Part shown: positions 1-9,513 of the stretch, piece after piece | Position numbering within the stretch: the stretch's first letter is position 1 | How the letters are laid out: each line of letters begins with the position of its first letter | Source: Limnobaculum allomyrinae | Lineage (GTDB): Bacteria > Pseudomonadota > Gammaproteobacteria > Enterobacterales > Enterobacteriaceae | Assembly (NCBI RefSeq): GCF_016649425.1 | Contig: NZ_JADRCR010000001.1 | Coordinates: forward strand, 682,001 to 746,000 | Direction: 5' to 3' | Length of the DNA stretch: 64,000 nucleotides | The notes under the pieces: generated by a model | The model's input: only the letters and a program-made list of their open reading frames with translations | The model's database searches: none | Told to the model about the DNA's origin: nothing | Position numbers and translations under genes: made by a program

Positions 1-127
1 TCAATTCAGCCTAACCATTTATCTATTTTTCGATGTTTTACGCTTCTTTCGAACTGAATTCTGCAGCGATCCGAGAGAAGCTTAATGATAACTACCTGAT
101 TTTGACAACAGGCGTAGAGGAAACAAA

Positions 128-3100
128 ATGGGAATGACCACCATGGGCGTTAAGCTGGATGAAGCGACACGCGACCGAATAAAAAAAGCGGCCCAAACCC
201 TGGACCGTACTCCTCATTGGTTGATTAAACAGGCTATTTTCAATTATTTAGAACAGCTGGAACAGGGTAATATCCCTTTCGAACTGTCGGCCAATGACCA
301 GGACAACCGGCAAGATGACGATACTCTGCCAGAGCCAGAACCCGAGCAGGCTTGCCAGCCTTTTCTGGAATTTGCTGAAAACGTACAACCTCAGTCCGTT
401 AACCGTGCCGCCATTACTGCCGCCTACCGTACGCCGGAAACCGAAATTATTCCGCGACTGCTGGAACAAGCCCGCCTGAACGCAGAGCAAAGCAATGCAG
501 CACACCAGCTCGCCTACAAACTAGCCGAAAAACTACGCGGGCAAAAAACTGCCATTGGTCGTGCCGGTATGGTTCAGGGATTACTACAAGAGTTTTCTCT
601 CTCCTCTTCTGAAGGCGTGGCGTTAATGTGTCTGGCTGAAGCGTTACTGCGTATTCCGGATAAGGCCACTCGTGATGCGCTTATTCGTGACAAAATCAGT
701 AACGGTAACTGGCACTCCCATTTGGGACAAAGCCCTTCTCTGTTTGTTAATGCCGCAACCTGGGGATTATTGTTAACCGGCAAGCTGGTTTCCACTCACA
801 ATGAGTCTCAGCTTTCCTCATCCCTTAATCGAATTATCAGCAAGAGTGGTGAGCCGCTTATCCGCAAAGGGGTGGATATGGCGATGCGTCTGATGGGGGA
901 ACAGTTTGTTACCGGTGAGACCATTTCTGAAGCCTTAGCCAATGCCCACAAGCAGGAAGATAAAGGTTTTCGTTATTCCTATGACATGCTGGGTGAGGCT
1001 GCACTCACCGAAGCTGATGCTCAACGCTATCTCTTTTCTTACCAACAGGCGATTCACGCCATCGGTAAAGCAGCCAATGGCCGTGGTGTTTACGAAGGGC
1101 CGGGGATCTCTATTAAACTGTCGGCACTTCACCCTCGCTACAGCCGGGCTCAATATGAACGAGTGATGATCGAACTCTACCCTCGCCTGCTGGAACTGAC
1201 CCTGCTGGCACGCCAATATGATATTGGTCTGAATATTGATGCCGAAGAAGCTGACCGGTTGGAGATCTCGTTAGACTTACTGGAAAAACTCTGCTTTGAA
1301 CCGCGTCTGGCTAACTGGAATGGTATCGGTTTTGTGGTTCAGGCCTATCAGAAACGTTGCCCATATGTGATTGACTATTTGATCGATCTGGCGCATCGCA
1401 GCCAGCATCGCCTGATGATTCGTTTAGTCAAAGGCGCATACTGGGACAGCGAAATCAAGCGCGCACAAACCGACGGGCTTGAGGGCTATCCGGTGTATAC
1501 CCGCAAAGTGTATACCGATATCGCTTATCTGGCTTGCGCCCGTAAACTACTGGCGGTACCGGAGGCAATTTATCCGCAGTTTGCTACTCATAATGCCCAT
1601 ACCTTAGCGGCAGTTTATCATTTGGCTGGTCATAACTACTATCCTGGCCAGTACGAGTTCCAGTGCCTGCACGGTATGGGAGAACCGCTCTACTATCACG
1701 TTGTGGGTAAACACAGTGATGGGAAGTTACAACGCCCTTGTCGTATTTATGCGCCGGTGGGTACTCATGAAACCCTGCTGGCCTATCTGGTGCGTCGCCT
1801 GCTGGAGAACGGGGCGAACACCTCCTTTGTTAACCGTATTGCTGACCACAGTATCACTCTCGATGAACTGGTGGCCGATCCGGTTAAAGTGATTGAAGCG
1901 CAGTCAGTGGCGGAAGGTGAATTGGGTAAACCTCACGCTAAAATTCCATTACCGCGCAATTTGTATGGCAACGTACGCCTGAATTCTAACGGGTTAGATC
2001 TCTCTAATGAGCAGCGTCTGGCTTCACTGTCCTCCGCCCTGTTAGCTGGCGCGTCTCATACCTGGTGTGCTGAACCGATGATTGACGGTGAAACCAACAG
2101 TGACCTAACAGCAGAGAAAGTGTTCAATCCGGCAGACCATCGCGACTGTGTTGGACGGGTCAAAGAGGCAACTGAACAGGATGTCGAGCAGGCACTCAAC
2201 AGCGCGGTGAACTTTGCGCCTATCTGGTCAGCCACCCCATCAGAGCAGCGGGCAGAACTGCTAAACCGTACCGCATCCCTGATGGAAAACCAGCTGCAAC
2301 CACTGATTGGCCTGTTAGTCAGAGAGGCTGGAAAAACCTTTAATAATGCGATTTCTGAGGTGCGTGAGGCTATCGACTTCCTGCGCTATTACGCTGAGTT
2401 GGTACAGCATGACTTTAGCAATGAAACCCATCGTCCTTTAGGCCCGGTGGTATGTATTAGCCCGTGGAACTTCCCGCTGGCCATTTTTACTGGTCAGGTT
2501 GCTGCTGCACTGGCGGCAGGTAACACCGTATTAGCTAAACCGGCGGAGCAAACGCCATTAATTGCGGCTCAGGCGATTCGTTTAATGCATCAGGCAGGAA
2601 TTCCAACCGGAGCGGTTCAACTCCTGCCCGGTAAAGGTGAAACCATTGGCGCCAAACTGGTGAATGATAAACGTATTCGCGGCGTCATGTTTACCGGTTC
2701 AACCGAAGTAGCAATGATATTACAACGTAACATATCCGGAAGGCTTGATACGTTAGGCCACACCATTCCACTGATTGCCGAAACCGGTGGCTTAAACACC
2801 ATGATCGTAGACTCCTCAGCCCTGACTGAACAGGTAGTTAACGATGTGGTTGCTTCCGCCTTCGATAGTGCCGGACAACGCTGTTCTGCTTTGCGCATTC
2901 TCTGCTTGCAGGAAGAGATCGCTGATAAAACCATCACCATGCTGAAAGGGGCAATGAGTGAATGCAAAATGGGTAATCCTGATTGTTTATCAACGGATAT
3001 CGGCCCGGTAATTGATGTTCAGGCAAAAACAAATATTGAACAGCATATCCAAACCATGCATTCCAAAGGACGTAAAGTTTATCAGTCTTCATTTGACTGT

Positions 3101-4102
3101 CATTCAGATAGCGCCCTGCTGACAAAAGGCACCTTCGTACAACCAACTTTGATTGAGCTGGAAAGCCTCGACGAGCTAACCAAAGAGGTGTTCGGGCCGG
3201 TTTTACATGTGGTGCGTTATCAACGTGAAAATGTCTCTCAGTTAATCGAGCAAATTAATGCGGCAGGTTACGGATTAACCATGGGTATTCACACCCGTAT
3301 CGACGAGACCATCGCCAAAATTACTGAGCGGGCAGCCGTGGGTAATCTGTATGTAAATCGAAATATTGTTGGTGCCGTGGTTGGCGTTCAACCGTTTGGT
3401 GGTGAAGGTTTATCCGGAACCGGGCCTAAAGCCGGTGGCCCGCTGTATCTATATCGCCTGCTTTCCCATCGCCCGGATGATGCCATTGCTAAAGCGCTGT
3501 CACGTAGCGATCGGGAACGTCTGGTGGATACTCGCACCAAAGAGCTACTATTACAGCCATTAAATGCATTTAAAGAATGGGCACTGAAAAAAGAGAATCG
3601 TCCGCTGGCAGCGTTATGTGACAGCTACGCTAATTATTCTCAGGCGGGAACCATTCGTCTGCTTACCGGCCCGACCGGTGAACGCAACAGCTATGCGTTA
3701 ATGCCACGCCATCGTATTTTGTGCTTACATCATGAAGAACAGGACGCGTTGATTCAACTGGCCGCTGTTTTAGCCAGTGGCTCCAAAGTGTTGTGGGTAG
3801 ATCATAACTTCACCCGTTCGCTGCATAAAAACCTGCCGGAGCCGGTTCAGTCACAAATCGGCTTTGTTGCCGACTGGCATAATACCGAAGTGGCGTTTGA
3901 CGGCGTGTTGTACCACGGCGACAGCGACAAACTGCAACTGATTAGTGAACAGATCGCCCAGCGCGACGGGCCAATATTATCGGTACAGGGGTTTGCCCAT
4001 GGGGATACCAACATTCTGTTAGAGCGTTTGATACTGGAGCGTGCATTAAGCATTAATACCGCCGCTGCCGGTGGTAACGCCAGTTTAATGACCATTGGTT
4101 GA
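128..4102 (+). CDS. putA: Bifunctional proline dehydrogenase / P5C dehydrogenase and transcriptional repressor PutA
   Basis: PutA oxidises proline to glutamate in two steps and, in enterobacteria, also represses the put genes. At 1324 residues it is the size of E. coli PutA. Residues 1-47 form the ribbon-helix-helix DNA-binding domain (TMGVKLDEATRDR, with Lys9 as in E. coli). The FAD-binding proline dehydrogenase barrel covers roughly 260-570 (LMIRLVKGAYWDSEIKRAQ, QCLHGMGEP). The aldehyde dehydrogenase domain covers about 650-1120, with catalytic Cys919 in GQRCSALR, followed by a C-terminal lobe. The start is supported by GAGG 7 bases upstream and by the E. coli-like N-terminus. The putP transporter, often divergent, would lie off the left edge; the 127 bases upstream contain no obvious GTTGCA operator. 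Confidence 0.98.
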   Translation: MGMTTMGVKLDEATRDRIKKAAQTLDRTPHWLIKQAIFNYLEQLEQGNIPFELSANDQDNRQDDDTLPEPEPEQACQPFLEFAENVQPQSVNRAAITAAYRTPETEIIPRLLEQARLNAEQSNAAHQLAYKLAEKLRGQKTAIGRAGMVQGLLQEFSLSSSEGVALMCLAEALLRIPDKATRDALIRDKISNGNWHSHLGQSPSLFVNAATWGLLLTGKLVSTHNESQLSSSLNRIISKSGEPLIRKGVDMAMRLMGEQFVTGETISEALANAHKQEDKGFRYSYDMLGEAALTEADAQRYLFSYQQAIHAIGKAANGRGVYEGPGISIKLSALHPRYSRAQYERVMIELYPRLLELTLLARQYDIGLNIDAEEADRLEISLDLLEKLCFEPRLANWNGIGFVVQAYQKRCPYVIDYLIDLAHRSQHRLMIRLVKGAYWDSEIKRAQTDGLEGYPVYTRKVYTDIAYLACARKLLAVPEAIYPQFATHNAHTLAAVYHLAGHNYYPGQYEFQCLHGMGEPLYYHVVGKHSDGKLQRPCRIYAPVGTHETLLAYLVRRLLENGANTSFVNRIADHSITLDELVADPVKVIEAQSVAEGELGKPHAKIPLPRNLYGNVRLNSNGLDLSNEQRLASLSSALLAGASHTWCAEPMIDGETNSDLTAEKVFNPADHRDCVGRVKEATEQDVEQALNSAVNFAPIWSATPSEQRAELLNRTASLMENQLQPLIGLLVREAGKTFNNAISEVREAIDFLRYYAELVQHDFSNETHRPLGPVVCISPWNFPLAIFTGQVAAALAAGNTVLAKPAEQTPLIAAQAIRLMHQAGIPTGAVQLLPGKGETIGAKLVNDKRIRGVMFTGSTEVAMILQRNISGRLDTLGHTIPLIAETGGLNTMIVDSSALTEQVVNDVVASAFDSAGQRCSALRILCLQEEIADKTITMLKGAMSECKMGNPDCLSTDIGPVIDVQAKTNIEQHIQTMHSKGRKVYQSSFDCHSDSALLTKGTFVQPTLIELESLDELTKEVFGPVLHVVRYQRENVSQLIEQINAAGYGLTMGIHTRIDETIAKITERAAVGNLYVNRNIVGAVVGVQPFGGEGLSGTGPKAGGPLYLYRLLSHRPDDAIAKALSRSDRERLVDTRTKELLLQPLNAFKEWALKKENRPLAALCDSYANYSQAGTIRLLTGPTGERNSYALMPRHRILCLHHEEQDALIQLAAVLASGSKVLWVDHNFTRSLHKNLPEPVQSQIGFVADWHNTEVAFDGVLYHGDSDKLQLISEQIAQRDGPILSVQGFAHGDTNILLERLILERALSINTAAAGGNASLMTIG

Positions 4103-4110
4103 TCTGCTAT

Positions 4111-4140
4111 TACAGGGCTTGGTAAACACTAAGCCCTGTA
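4111..4140 (+). terminator. Hairpin after putA
   Basis: A perfect 10-bp inverted repeat (TACAGGGCTT / AAGCCCTGTA) with a 10-base loop begins 8 bases after the putA stop. The tail is only mildly T-rich, so termination is likely but not certain. Confidence 0.6.
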
Positions 4141-4298
4141 TATTATCGATAACTCGCCTTAGTAAATCCCCGGGAAACAGCGCCCATATCCCATTGATTC
4201 CCATGTCCGTTTTATTTAATTCCATATACTGGTTATACTATAGCCTACCCTGAATTCTGTTCAGCTCCTTTAACAATGCCTATTGTATAAGTACCGCG

Positions 4299-5054
4299 AT
4301 GAAAACAATCACTACACAAATTCCTGCGCTGGATAAAGTTGTTCGTATTTGTGACTTTTTATCTGATAAAAATGGTGCCACCTTTAGCCAGATTTATCAG
4401 GGCGTTGGCATTGCAAAAAGCAGCACGTCTTCGTTGCTCAACGGCATGGTGGCTCACGGTTTGCTGCGCCAGGAGAATGATAAATACTATCTTGGCCTGC
4501 GGTTGTATGAACTCGGTAATAAAGCCGTTGAGCAGTACGACATCAAAAAAATCGCCCTGCCGGTACTGACAGCATTACGCGATAAAACTAATCTAACCTG
4601 CCATTTAGGGGTATTACAGGGTTCGTCACCTATCTATCTGACTAAACTGGAAAGCCCACAGGCGATTATTATCCGCAGTTGGGAAGGCAAGCGCTTGTCG
4701 TTATACAGTTCCGGTTTAGGTAAAGCGCTGATGGCGCATTTAAGTGATGAAGAAGTAGATGCGCTGTTGCCGGAAGATAAAGTCCTGACTCGTATTACTG
4801 ATACTACCATTACCGATATCAATGTACTGAAAGCCGAGCTGGCTGAGATCCGTGTGCGCGGCTGGGCCTATGATAATGAAGAGGATAGTCAGGGCGTTCG
4901 CTGCATTGCCGTTCCGGTGCTTAACCCGCAGGGCAAGGCGATTGCTGCTATTAGTACCTCCGGAGTAGCTTTCCAAATCCCGGACGATAAACGAGAATAT
5001 CTGGCCTCTCTGGTGATGGAAGCAGGACAGCAGTTGGCTCAACAACTAAAGTAG
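4299..5054 (+). CDS. IclR-family transcriptional regulator (XynR/YagI-like) of the adjacent sugar-acid cluster
   Basis: A 251-residue regulator with the standard IclR layout. An N-terminal winged helix-turn-helix (about 8-65, VGIAKSSTSSLLNGMVAHGL) is followed by an effector-binding domain (about 75-250, GLGKALMAHL, RGWAYDNEEDSQGVRCIAVP). E. coli XynR (YagI) belongs to this family and controls the xylonate genes yagEF. Here the downstream convergent gene is a YagE homologue, so control of the sugar-acid genes is the natural inference. The probable target is the array of AGAACA half-sites at 9.28-9.47 kb. The ribosome-binding site is weak. A TATACT hexamer at 4234-4239 could be its -10 element. 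Confidence 0.88.
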   Translation: MKTITTQIPALDKVVRICDFLSDKNGATFSQIYQGVGIAKSSTSSLLNGMVAHGLLRQENDKYYLGLRLYELGNKAVEQYDIKKIALPVLTALRDKTNLTCHLGVLQGSSPIYLTKLESPQAIIIRSWEGKRLSLYSSGLGKALMAHLSDEEVDALLPEDKVLTRITDTTITDINVLKAELAEIRVRGWAYDNEEDSQGVRCIAVPVLNPQGKAIAAISTSGVAFQIPDDKREYLASLVMEAGQQLAQQLK

Positions 5055-5078
5055 CCTGAATCTCGCCCCAAAAAAACA

Positions 5079-5110
5079 TCAGACCTTCGCCAATAGACGA
5101 AAGTCTGATT
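5079..5110. terminator. Bidirectional terminator between the iclR-like gene and the aldolase gene
   Basis: A 12-bp stem with one mismatch and an 8-base loop sits between two convergent genes. It is followed by a run of T on the minus strand (A-run at 5071-5077 on the plus strand) and a T-rich tail on the plus strand. Confidence 0.75.
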
Positions 5111-5145
5111 GCTTTCTCAATAACTATTTTTACTGTACAGACAAA

Positions 5146-6066
5146 TTAGCGATCCTGATAAGGTATGCCAGCAAAGGTCAATACCTTCATCAATTGCTGT
5201 TTTTTCTCTTCCGATAGTTTCTGTACCGGAGCCAAAACTTCGGTAGAAATATTCAATCCGCACAGTTTAATCGCTTGTTTAATCACACCAAAGAATGGTG
5301 TCTCTAAACTATACACCGTTGATAAACGCGATAACTGACGCTGTAGTTCAAACATGGTTTCATAATCTTTCGCTTTAAACGCCCGGTAAATTCCACAGGT
5401 AATCTGAGATGCAAAGTTAGAGGTTGCCGGAATAGCACCATTACCGCCCATAATCAGGGTATCCATCATATATTCGTCATAACCGGAGAACACCACAAAG
5501 TCCGAGCTTATTGGCCGCACCTGATTAATAATTTCACGTACGTGACTGATATTATCTACGGTATCTTTAATGCCGATAATATTGCTGACTTCTTTTGCCA
5601 GGCGCGCAATCAGATTTACACTGATATCCTGACCGGTTAATGCCGGGAAGTTATACAAAATAACCGGAGAACGAATGCTCTCCGCTACAGTGCGGAAGTG
5701 GTTATACATATACTCTTCATTAAGCAATGCATAGTAAGGATTCAGTACCAGTACGGCATCTACTCCCAACTTATCCGCATGCAGGCCAAACTCAATCACT
5801 TCCTGAGTGCTTGGGCTGCTAATGCCTAATAATACAGGAACTCGACCGGCAATATGTTTTACCGCAAACTCAGCCACTTCAAAACGCTGTGCTTTAGGCA
5901 TATGGCAAAACTCACCGCCGCTGCCAAGGATTAACATACCATTCACGCCATCATTGACTAATTTATCAATCAGCGCCCCCATTCCTACGGTGTCCAGTTG
6001 TCCGTCCGCATGAAAAATCGTCGGTACCGGAGGAAAAACGCCTCTAAACTTATTCAGGTCAGCCAT
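5146..6066 (-). CDS. DapA-superfamily 2-keto-3-deoxy sugar-acid aldolase, YagE-like
   Basis: A 306-residue class I aldolase of the dihydrodipicolinate synthase/N-acetylneuraminate lyase superfamily. Predicted Schiff-base lysine is Lys167 (IIGIKDTVD) and the partner tyrosine is Tyr138 (LYNFPALTGQD). The substrate-carboxylate loop GSGGEF is at about 49-53. It resembles E. coli YagE, a 2-dehydro-3-deoxy-pentonate aldolase, almost end to end. The expected reaction is cleavage of a 2-keto-3-deoxy acid to pyruvate plus an aldehyde. It is the last gene of the minus-strand transport-dehydratase-aldolase unit. AGGAT lies 6 bases before its ATG. The exact substrate (C5 or C6) cannot be read from the sequence. 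Confidence 0.9.
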   Translation of the reverse strand: MADLNKFRGVFPPVPTIFHADGQLDTVGMGALIDKLVNDGVNGMLILGSGGEFCHMPKAQRFEVAEFAVKHIAGRVPVLLGISSPSTQEVIEFGLHADKLGVDAVLVLNPYYALLNEEYMYNHFRTVAESIRSPVILYNFPALTGQDISVNLIARLAKEVSNIIGIKDTVDNISHVREIINQVRPISSDFVVFSGYDEYMMDTLIMGGNGAIPATSNFASQITCGIYRAFKAKDYETMFELQRQLSRLSTVYSLETPFFGVIKQAIKLCGLNISTEVLAPVQKLSEEKKQQLMKVLTFAGIPYQDR

Positions 6067-6112
6067 TGTATTATCCTGTCTTATTACTAATGAATTACAT
6101 CTCTGTTACTTT

Positions 6113-6142
6113 GCCTCCGTCACGTTTAACCGCGACGGAGGC
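6113..6142. other. Intercistronic hairpin between the dehydratase and aldolase genes
   Basis: A perfect 9-bp GC-rich inverted repeat (GCCTCCGTC / GACGGAGGC) with a 12-base loop lies in the 105-base gap between two co-directional genes. Neither strand has a T-run after it. It looks like an mRNA-processing or stabilising element, or a weak attenuator, rather than a full terminator. Confidence 0.5.
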
Positions 6143-6171
6143 CTTACTTGTCCTGTTATGATGACAGAGTC

Positions 6172-7887
6172 TTAACTGGTATAGGCACCAGCCATTAACG
6201 AAGCCGCTCGCTCAGTAAACTGTTTGTACACGCCTTTACGATGAGAATAATCCGGGCGTACCCACTTAGCCTGACGTTCAGCCATAACGACCTCAATCTG
6301 CTCCGGCGTTTTATGCTCACCATTAATACCAACGATATTCAACTTACGGGCTGGTACATCCATTTCGATTAAATCACCGTCTTCCACCAGTGCAATTGGC
6401 CCACCATCAGCCGCTTCCGGTGAAACATGCCCTACACACGGGCCGCTGGTCGCACCGGAGAAACGACCATCGGTAATCAATGCAACTCGACCATCCAGAC
6501 GGTTGTCATACACAATGGCATCAGTAGTCATCAACATTTCCGGTGCGCCGGAACCTTTAGGGCCTTCGTAGCGAATAAACAGCACATCCCCCGGATTCAC
6601 CCGGTTATGAATAATCGCCTGCTGCGCATCTTCCTCTGAATTGAACACTTTGGCCGGGCCTACGTGCTGATGCATATCGGCACGGCAGGCAGCATATTTG
6701 ATAACCGCCCCATCCGGTGCAATATTGCCTTTTAGAATAGCGATGGAGCCTTTCTTGGTGGCTGACTCCGGCTTTCTGATGACCTCTTCCGGCTTCACTT
6801 TATGATTAGCCAGATAGCCCTGATTACGTTCAAAGAAACCGGATTGCTGTAACATGTCCAGGTTATCCCCCAATGAACGCCCCGTTACGGTCATCACGTC
6901 CAGATCCAGTTTGTCGCGCAGTAACCATTGAATCATCGGTACACCACCGGCAAACCAGAACAGTTCTGTCACGTACTCACCGCTTGGTTGAATATTGGTG
7001 AGATAAGGGATGTCATGGTTGATACGGTCAAAGATCTCCGGCTTCAACTCCCAACCCAATTCATGGGCAATGGCCGGTAAATGGATCAGCGCATTGGTGC
7101 TACCGCCAATGGCTGCGTGTACTTTAATGGCATTCTCAAACGCCGCCGGCGTTAATATTTTGGCTGAGGTGATGTTCTTCTCTGCCAGATACATGGCCTG
7201 ATGCCCCGCTGCACGGGCTACCCGACGGATCTCTGACATGGTAGAAGGCATAATAGCGCTACCCGGCAACGCCATACCTAAGGCTTCTGACATACACTGC
7301 ATGGTGCTGGCGGTTCCCATAAACTGACAGGCGCCGGCAGTAGGACAACCGCACTGCTGATGCGCTTCTACCTGCTTCACGCTAATCTCACCTTTCTTCA
7401 GTTTGGCCGTCAGCCCGCCTAAATCGGAAGTGCTCATATTCGGAGCCGGACGCATAGAACCGCCAGGAATATGAATCAATGGCATATCCAGACGAGCAGC
7501 AGCAATCAAATGGGCCGGAACCGATTTATCACAGCTGGAAATCAGTACCGCGCCATCATAAGGCACTACCGATGCATGAATCTCTACCATATTGGCTATC
7601 GCTTCCCGCGAAGCCAGAATGTAGTTCATACCATCATGCCCCTGCCCCCAGCCATCACAAATGTCGGTGACATGATGGCGTACTGCTCGGCCACCACTTT
7701 CATGAACCCCTAACATGGTTTCATAGCCCAGTTCATTGAGGTGGAAGCTTCCCGGATGGCTTTCGCCATAACAGTCATCAATCAGTACCTGGGGTTTCTG
7801 AGTATCTTCTTTGCTGTAGTTCATTCCCATACGCAGTGCATCTAACTGCGACCATAAATCACGAGCGCCCTGACATTTCTGTTTCAT
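6172..7887 (-). CDS. IlvD/Edd-family sugar-acid dehydratase
   Basis: A 571-residue member of the Fe-S dehydratase family that includes dihydroxy-acid dehydratase, phosphogluconate dehydratase and the pentonate dehydratases. Likely cluster ligands are Cys119 (SSCDKSVPA) and Cys187 (CPTAGACQFMGTAST). The family signatures DGWGQGHDGMNY (about 78-89), HAAIGGSTNALIHLPAIAH and TDGRFSGATSGPCVGHVSPEA are present. It is shorter than E. coli YagF/YjhG (655 residues), so it belongs to a different subgroup. With a YagE-like aldolase next door, the likely job is to dehydrate an aldonate to a 2-keto-3-deoxy acid. AAGGA precedes the ATG. Annotation as IlvD of branched-chain amino acid synthesis would be wrong in this context. 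Confidence 0.85.
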   Translation of the reverse strand: MKQKCQGARDLWSQLDALRMGMNYSKEDTQKPQVLIDDCYGESHPGSFHLNELGYETMLGVHESGGRAVRHHVTDICDGWGQGHDGMNYILASREAIANMVEIHASVVPYDGAVLISSCDKSVPAHLIAAARLDMPLIHIPGGSMRPAPNMSTSDLGGLTAKLKKGEISVKQVEAHQQCGCPTAGACQFMGTASTMQCMSEALGMALPGSAIMPSTMSEIRRVARAAGHQAMYLAEKNITSAKILTPAAFENAIKVHAAIGGSTNALIHLPAIAHELGWELKPEIFDRINHDIPYLTNIQPSGEYVTELFWFAGGVPMIQWLLRDKLDLDVMTVTGRSLGDNLDMLQQSGFFERNQGYLANHKVKPEEVIRKPESATKKGSIAILKGNIAPDGAVIKYAACRADMHQHVGPAKVFNSEEDAQQAIIHNRVNPGDVLFIRYEGPKGSGAPEMLMTTDAIVYDNRLDGRVALITDGRFSGATSGPCVGHVSPEAADGGPIALVEDGDLIEMDVPARKLNIVGINGEHKTPEQIEVVMAERQAKWVRPDYSHRKGVYKQFTERAASLMAGAYTS

Positions 7888-7929
7888 TTTGTGGTTCCTT
7901 TAATGATTAATTCTTCACGACATTGCTGA

Positions 7930-9201
7930 TTATTTTTTCGGTGGCCGGGCGGTAATAGCCGGCAGTGTAAATAACAGAAAAACAGCTATCATTAAGGCGG
8001 CGACCAGTACAAACATGCCCGCCGTCTGACTAACTGTCATGGTTAACAGTCCCACCAGATATGGACCAATAAATCCACCCAGGTTACCTAATGCGTTAAT
8101 GGTTCCACGTACACCACCTAACACATTGGATGGGAATAGCAACGGTGGTAGCGTCCAGAATGGACCTGCATAAGCCTGTAAGAAGAAGCCACACAGCACC
8201 ATGACACCATAAGAAAGCCAGATGCTCTCTTTCAGTAACAGAGAAAGGGTTAAACAGATAGCAAAACCAACCAGAGGGATCGCGGTATACAGACGACGAT
8301 TCATCGTCTTGTCACACCACTTAGCGATATAGTATTGACCGAAGATACACAGTACATAAGGCGCAGCGGTCAGCATACCCACCATGGTCATACCACTACC
8401 GGTCAGGTTTTTAATCAGGTTAGGCATCCACAGCGCAAAACCATAGAACCCGACCTGAACAAAGAAGTAGATACCAATCAATTTCCACAGGTTTGGACTA
8501 CGAATAATGGTGCTAATGCTGGCTTTATCATCAACAGAAGCCCCCATACGATCCTCTGCCAGTTTTTTCTCAATCCACTCACGTTCCCGTGGATCCAGCC
8601 ATTTAGCCTGATGAGGATGGTCAGATACTAACGGCATCCAGACAAACAGCAGTGCCAGTGACAGTACCCCTTCAATGATGAACATTTCTCGCCAGCCGTG
8701 CAGCTCAATCAACCAGCCGGATAGCGGGCCTGTGATAATTGAGGCAACCGCCAGATTCATCTGGAAAAAGGCAATGGCTCTGGCCCGCTCTTCATTGGGA
8801 AACCAGTGACCGATTAACGCCAGAATAGCTGGATATACCCCACCTTCAGCTACCCCAAGAATAAAACGAATAATCAGTAACTGAGTTGGGTTTTGCACAA
8901 AGCCGGTTAGCAGGGCAAATCCTCCCCAGGCGACAATTGTCCAGGCAATAAATTTCTTAGCGCTGTAGCGTTCTGCAATATGACCGCCGGGTATTTGCAG
9001 GAAGATATAACCGATAAAGAAAATCCCAGCCACCAGTCCGGCGAATGACGCCGTCATGCCTAAGTCTTTATCCATACCTCCGGCAATACCAATTGCGATA
9101 TTGGTTCGGTCCATATAAGCCACGATATAGACCAAAATGGTTGCCGGGATGATATGCATCCAGCGCCCTTTAGGAATAGGTTTACTTGAATCTGTGCTCA
9201 T
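7930..9201 (-). CDS. MFS transporter, anion:cation symporter type, probable sugar-acid permease
   Basis: A 423-residue major facilitator protein with about 12 hydrophobic segments. It has the family A-motif region after TM2 (GGHIAERYSAKKF) and the ACS-family N-terminus (YIVAYMDRTNIAIG). The closest characterised type is the hexuronate/glucarate/tartrate permeases (GudP, ExuT, YjjL). It is first in the minus-strand unit, 42 bases ahead of the dehydratase gene, so it probably imports that enzyme's substrate. AAGGA lies upstream of the ATG. Its promoter lies in the AGAACA-rich region shared with the divergent dehydrogenase gene. Confidence 0.88.
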   Translation of the reverse strand: MSTDSSKPIPKGRWMHIIPATILVYIVAYMDRTNIAIGIAGGMDKDLGMTASFAGLVAGIFFIGYIFLQIPGGHIAERYSAKKFIAWTIVAWGGFALLTGFVQNPTQLLIIRFILGVAEGGVYPAILALIGHWFPNEERARAIAFFQMNLAVASIITGPLSGWLIELHGWREMFIIEGVLSLALLFVWMPLVSDHPHQAKWLDPREREWIEKKLAEDRMGASVDDKASISTIIRSPNLWKLIGIYFFVQVGFYGFALWMPNLIKNLTGSGMTMVGMLTAAPYVLCIFGQYYIAKWCDKTMNRRLYTAIPLVGFAICLTLSLLLKESIWLSYGVMVLCGFFLQAYAGPFWTLPPLLFPSNVLGGVRGTINALGNLGGFIGPYLVGLLTMTVSQTAGMFVLVAALMIAVFLLFTLPAITARPPKK

Positions 9202-9513
9202 TACTATGTTCCTTGGTTCAACCGCTAAATGATAAAAAACGCGAGTACGTTAGTTGTTTGTTATTCATTGTTACGCAATTTGTTCTACATACAGAACAAT
9301 TATTCAATATGCAGAACAATATTCCTCGCGCTACATAAAAGAGTCAATGGGGTAAATTGCCAAAGTTGAATATCTGTGAACTGACGCAACTTTCGCCATT
9401 TTGAAGTTGACGACTAATCATTTCAGGAAGAACATACCCACAAGCAGAACAATAGTTCTACATAAAGAACAATAAGCACTGGTAACCATTTTTATCACTA
9501 TTAAGGAGCTAAA
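9202..9513. promoter_or_regulatory. Divergent control region with five AGAACA half-sites
   Basis: The 312 bases between the divergent permease and dehydrogenase genes carry AGAACA at 9293, 9313, 9429, 9446 and 9466. Two make near-perfect palindromes with a 6-base centre: TTGTTCT-N6-AGAACAA at 9280-9299 and TAGTTCT-N6-AGAACAA at 9453-9472. The pairs 9293/9313 and 9446/9466 are each exactly 20 bases apart, so repeats fall on the same face of the helix. One cluster lies 78-98 bases from the permease start and the other about 40-85 bases from the dehydrogenase start. The nearby IclR-family regulator is the most likely binder; that link is inference. Confidence 0.7.

Noticed and set aside
1-127. 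PutA operators (GTTGCA-type) upstream of putA
   Set aside because: I looked on both strands and found no GTTGCA; the operators may lie beyond the left edge.
6172-7887. Annotation of the dehydratase as IlvD of branched-chain amino acid synthesis
   Set aside because: It lacks ilv neighbours and lies in a unit with a YagE-like aldolase and an ACS permease, which fits sugar-acid use.
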